Source: an uncultured Pseudomonadota bacterium
Lineage (GTDB): Bacteria > Pseudomonadota > Gammaproteobacteria > Burkholderiales > SG8-39
Direction: 5' to 3'
NCBI GenBank assembly: GCA_903895005.1
Contig: CAITSH010000512.1
Span: 1 to 9,603, forward strand
DNA: 9,603 bases
Under the pieces are notes generated by a model, which worked only from the letters and a program-made list of their open reading frames with translations, ran no database searches and had not been told where the DNA came from. Both the position numbers and the translations under genes were made by a program. Numbering within the stretch: position 1 is the stretch's first letter; each line of letters starts with the position of its first letter. This document shows positions 7,655 to 9,603 of this stretch, piece by piece.

Positions 7655-8125
7655 TCAGGCGCTCTCGGGTTCCGGCCAGTCCTTGATATACGCCTTGAGC
7701 ATTTTATTTTCGAAATTCTTTTCCTCGAGAACGGCTTTCGCCACGTCGTGGAAGGAAATCACCCCGAGCAGCACCTCGCCCTCAAGAACCGGGACATAGC
7801 GCGCGTGATGTTTGAGCATGACACTGCGCAACTGGTCGACGTCCATCCCAGGATCGGTTGTAACCGGTGCGGTCTGCATTGCCTCGCTGACCTTGAACTC
7901 GGAGATCGGCGGCGTCGGCCCCACGCGCTTTTCCTTCTGCCGCTTCGCCAGCATCGCAATCACTTCGCGAAACGTCAGCATCCCGACCAGTTTGCCCTGA
8001 TGCATCACCACCACCGAGCCGATGTCATGTTCGGACATGCTGATCACCGCATCCGACAGTTGCGTATCAGGCGTGACCGTATAGAGCGTATTGCCCTTGA
8101 CCTTCAGAACTTCCTTGACGAGCAT
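7655..8125 (-). CDS. Two-CBS-domain protein
   Basis: The product is 156 residues, nearly all two tandem CBS domains (about 7-62 and 79-137) that would form one Bateman module. Each domain has the usual core: SDAVISMSEHDIGSVVV then GKLVGMLTFREV in the first, and VDQLRSVMLKHHARYVPV then GVISFHDV in the second. The second keeps the S-x-x-D pattern (S124, D127) used to bind ribose of adenosine nucleotides; the first has TFRE instead. A short charged linker rich in Lys/Arg (61-68) and an acidic tail (EPESA) complete it. There is no attached enzyme or channel, so it is likely a soluble energy or nucleotide sensor acting on a partner. The ATG at 8125 has a strong AAGGAG (8131-8136) five bases upstream. 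It lies 122 bp downstream of the MlaF-like ATPase and 40 bp upstream of the Bug receptor, so regulation of a neighbour is possible but unproven. Confidence 0.93.
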   Translation of the reverse strand: MLVKEVLKVKGNTLYTVTPDTQLSDAVISMSEHDIGSVVVMHQGKLVGMLTFREVIAMLAKRQKEKRVGPTPPISEFKVSEAMQTAPVTTDPGMDVDQLRSVMLKHHARYVPVLEGEVLLGVISFHDVAKAVLEEKNFENKMLKAYIKDWPEPESA

Positions 8126-8130
8126 GGCCC

Positions 8131-8136
8131 CTCCTT
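8131..8136 (-). promoter_or_regulatory. Strong ribosome-binding site of the CBS-domain gene
   Basis: AAGGAG on the minus strand, inside AAAAAAGGAGGGG, stands five bases before the ATG at 8125. Efficient translation of this small regulator is expected independently of the gene upstream. Confidence 0.7.
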
Positions 8137-8247
8137 TTTTCAGCTACGGGCAACAGTCAAAATCATACTCTCGGGGGCGGGGGTATGCCACATCGTCGCC
8201 CCCCTGCGGCAGCGCAGCATTGCGAGCGAAGCTGGAATGGGGAAATG

Positions 8248-9138
8248 TCAGGCAGCGGGCTTCCAGCCCAGGTCCTCGGTATACGGACGGGCCGGAAAAT
8301 TGAAGCTGATCGGACCGTCCGGCAGCGCATGGAAAAACTGCTTCAGGAAGGGATCCTCGGAACTCATCATGTCCTCGGGCACGCCGTGCCCGACCGTCAC
8401 GCCGCCGGAGATCACGTAAACGTAGTCGGCAAGTTTGAGCGAAGCGCTGATATCGTAACTGACAACGATCGAAGTCGTACCCAATGCGTCGTTCAGTTCG
8501 CGAATCAGCACCGCGACCTGGTTGAGCGAAATCGGATCAAGCCCCGCAAACGGTTCGTCGTACATCGCCAGCATCGGGTCCAATGCGATCGCCCTGGCCA
8601 GCGCGACACGCCGCTGCATGCCGCCAGAGAGTTCGCTGGGCATCAAATTGCGCGCGTTGCGCAAACCAACGGCCTCCAGCTTCATCAAAACCAGCGAGCG
8701 GATCATTCCCTCGGAAAGTCTGGTGTGCTCGCGCATCGGGAACGCGATGTTTTCATATACCGAGAGGTCGGAAAACAAGCCGCTGACCTGGAACATCACG
8801 CCCATTTTCCGGCGCAATGCATACAAGGCATCGTCATTGAGTTCACTCACCACCCTGCCGTCGACGGTGACCGTACCGCCCTCCGGTTCGATCTGACCGC
8901 CGATAAGCTGCAGCAGCGTGCTTTTGCCGCAACCGCTGGGGCCCAGAATCGCGGTCACCTTGCCGCGCGGAACCTTGAGCGACAGCCCACTCAGCACCTT
9001 ATGCTCTCCAAAGGAGAAGCGCAGGCCTGCAACGTCAACCAGCGTGTCGGACGCCTTGGCTGTCGCAGGCATCTCCAAGCCCGTGAGCGTCAAGCTTTTC
9101 TCGACTGTCTTGATTGTTTCGCTTTTCTCGATCGTCAC
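8248..9138 (-). CDS. mlaF: MlaF-like ABC transporter ATP-binding protein
   Basis: This is the ATPase subunit of a phospholipid-trafficking (Mla/MCE-type) ABC importer-like complex, acting on the cytoplasmic face of the inner membrane. Numbering from the GTG at 9138 (296 residues), it has Walker A GPSGCGKST (66-74), Q-loop Gln at about 117, signature LSGGM (170-174) and Walker B ending DE at 194-195. MREHTRL, LMKLEAVGL and the C-terminal DGPISFNFPARPY closely match E. coli MlaF. The switch region reads SYD, so the usual H-loop His is Tyr (about residue 228). The start is uncertain: the GTG at 9138 has AGGTG eight bases upstream, while an ATG at 9072 would give 274 residues, nearer E. coli's 269, but has GGAG with no spacing. 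The open frame extends to 9306 without a good start. No MlaE permease or MlaD MCE protein is adjacent; a CBS-domain gene follows instead, so its partners must be elsewhere. Confidence 0.88.
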   Translation of the reverse strand: MTIEKSETIKTVEKSLTLTGLEMPATAKASDTLVDVAGLRFSFGEHKVLSGLSLKVPRGKVTAILGPSGCGKSTLLQLIGGQIEPEGGTVTVDGRVVSELNDDALYALRRKMGVMFQVSGLFSDLSVYENIAFPMREHTRLSEGMIRSLVLMKLEAVGLRNARNLMPSELSGGMQRRVALARAIALDPMLAMYDEPFAGLDPISLNQVAVLIRELNDALGTTSIVVSYDISASLKLADYVYVISGGVTVGHGVPEDMMSSEDPFLKQFFHALPDGPISFNFPARPYTEDLGWKPAA

Positions 9139-9323
9139 GAGTGAAGCACCTTGTAAGAAGTGGCGCAATTTTACCTCGAATCGCATCACAGCATGTGTTC
9201 GCCATTGTCGACTAGCACCACCGTTAGACTTAAAATTTGAACTATTCTGTCGCAGTATTTTCAATGCAGCGACAGGGCCTTTACGCAGGCTCTTTCGCCC
9301 GCGCACCCCTCAGGAGACTAAGC
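9139..9323. promoter_or_regulatory. Divergent promoter region between mlaF-like gene and gst
   Basis: This 185-bp gap separates two divergent starts and includes an AT-rich patch (about 9224-9262) unlike the surrounding coding DNA. On the minus strand TAAAAT (9173-9168) is a possible -10 box about 30 bases before the GTG at 9138, but with a poor -35 box. On the + strand TTAGAC (9224-9229) and TTGAAC (9237-9242) resemble -35 boxes, and TATTCT (9243-9248) and TATTTT (9256-9261) resemble -10 boxes, but none of the pairs I tried has a 16-18 base spacing. Promoter positions remain unresolved. Confidence 0.45.
9312..9316 (+). promoter_or_regulatory. Ribosome-binding site of the glutathione S-transferase gene
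   Basis: AGGAG lies seven bases before the ATG at 9324, fixing that start. Confidence 0.75.
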
Positions 9324-9603
9324 ATGAAACTCTATTACTCACCAGGCGCCTGCTCATTGTCGCCCCACATTGCAATGCGCGAAGCGGGCATTCCGGTCGA
9401 ATTGGTGCAGGCCAACCTTCAGAGCAAGGCGCTTGCCTCCGGGGGCAGCCTCAACGACATCAACCCCAAAGGCTATGTCCCCGCCCTCGTTCTCGACGAC
9501 GGCCAGCTTCTGACCGAAGGCCCTGCGATCGTGCAATACATCGCAGATCAGAAGCCCGAGTCCGGACTCGCGCCCAAGGCGGGCACGATGGAACGCTACC
9601 GAC
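9324..9603 (+). CDS. gstA: Glutathione S-transferase, beta class (3' partial)
   Basis: The first 93 residues are visible before the window ends. They form the thioredoxin-fold N-terminal domain that binds glutathione. MKLYYSPGACSLSPHIAMRE closely follows E. coli GstA ([20 protein letters not shown]) and includes the beta-class Cys10. NPKGYVPALVLDDG carries the cis-Pro after Val that contacts the glutathione backbone, and LLTEGPAIVQYIAD carries the Glu-Gly (usually Glu-Ser in other classes) that binds the gamma-glutamyl end. The enzyme would conjugate or reduce electrophiles and peroxides in the cytoplasm, a stress or detoxification role; the substrate lies in the missing helical C-terminal domain. 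It is transcribed divergently from the MlaF-like gene, and the ATG follows a clear AGGAG. Confidence 0.93.
   Translation, partial: MKLYYSPGACSLSPHIAMREAGIPVELVQANLQSKALASGGSLNDINPKGYVPALVLDDGQLLTEGPAIVQYIADQKPESGLAPKAGTMERYR

Noticed and set aside
8164..8188. Weak stem CATAC...GTATG around a G-rich loop, followed by ATTTTG on the minus strand
   Set aside because: It has only five firm pairs and four Ts, which is too weak to call a terminator for the MlaF-like gene; two G-runs are also too few for a quadruplex.
7373..9144. Overlapping + strand open frames of 348 and 319 codons opposite the Bug, CBS and MlaF-like genes
   Set aside because: They run antisense across three well-supported genes and their gaps, with no domain or good ribosome-binding site.
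9139..9306. N-terminal extension of the MlaF-like protein into the intergenic region
   Set aside because: The added residues are unlike MlaF, the possible starts lack Shine-Dalgarno matches, and the DNA is AT-rich and promoter-like.

Overview
The window looks like a stretch of a GC-rich (roughly 58-60% by eye) betaproteobacterial chromosome, probably Burkholderiales or a related order. The clues are a Bug-family (TctC) tripartite-tricarboxylate receptor, an MlaF-type ATPase ending in the usual DGP...FPA tail, a fused MFS/PlsC protein upstream of aroC, and a beta-class glutathione S-transferase. There are no rRNA or tRNA genes, CRISPR arrays, transposases or phage genes. Coding density is high, and every gene with both ends in the window has an intact frame.

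Layout. The left end (2-2314, + strand) is the 3' part of a large membrane protein fused to a spermidine-synthase-like domain; its start lies outside the window. It converges at a hairpin-rich 56-bp junction on a run of minus-strand genes. Reading that run in its own direction of transcription (right to left), it comprises: an MlaF-like ABC ATPase (9138-8248), a two-CBS-domain protein (8125-7655), a periplasmic Bug solute receptor (7614-6646), an MFS/acyltransferase fusion (6591-4672), aroC (4428-3328), an exported cupin (3216-2818) and a small unknown membrane protein (2757-2371). At the right end a divergent glutathione S-transferase gene (9324 onward, + strand) runs off the window; the 185 bp between it and the MlaF gene should hold both promoters.

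How the genes fit together. The mlaF-like, CBS, Bug and MFS/PlsC genes are colinear with gaps of 122, 40 and 54 bp and could be co-transcribed. Two of the four (MlaF-like and MFS/PlsC) belong to families that move or re-acylate phospholipids, so an envelope-lipid theme is plausible but inferred. A 243-bp gap with a candidate promoter separates them from aroC, the housekeeping chorismate synthase of the shikimate pathway. A perfect 13-bp inverted repeat lies between aroC and the cupin.

I do not see a clearly new multi-gene system. The points most worth a second look are: the tyrosine in place of the switch (H-loop) histidine in the MlaF-like ATPase, and that ATPase's lack of MlaE/MlaD partners; the spermidine-synthase-like domain whose catalytic-loop Asp motif reads SEPSNPW; and two strong intergenic palindromes that may be dispersed elements.
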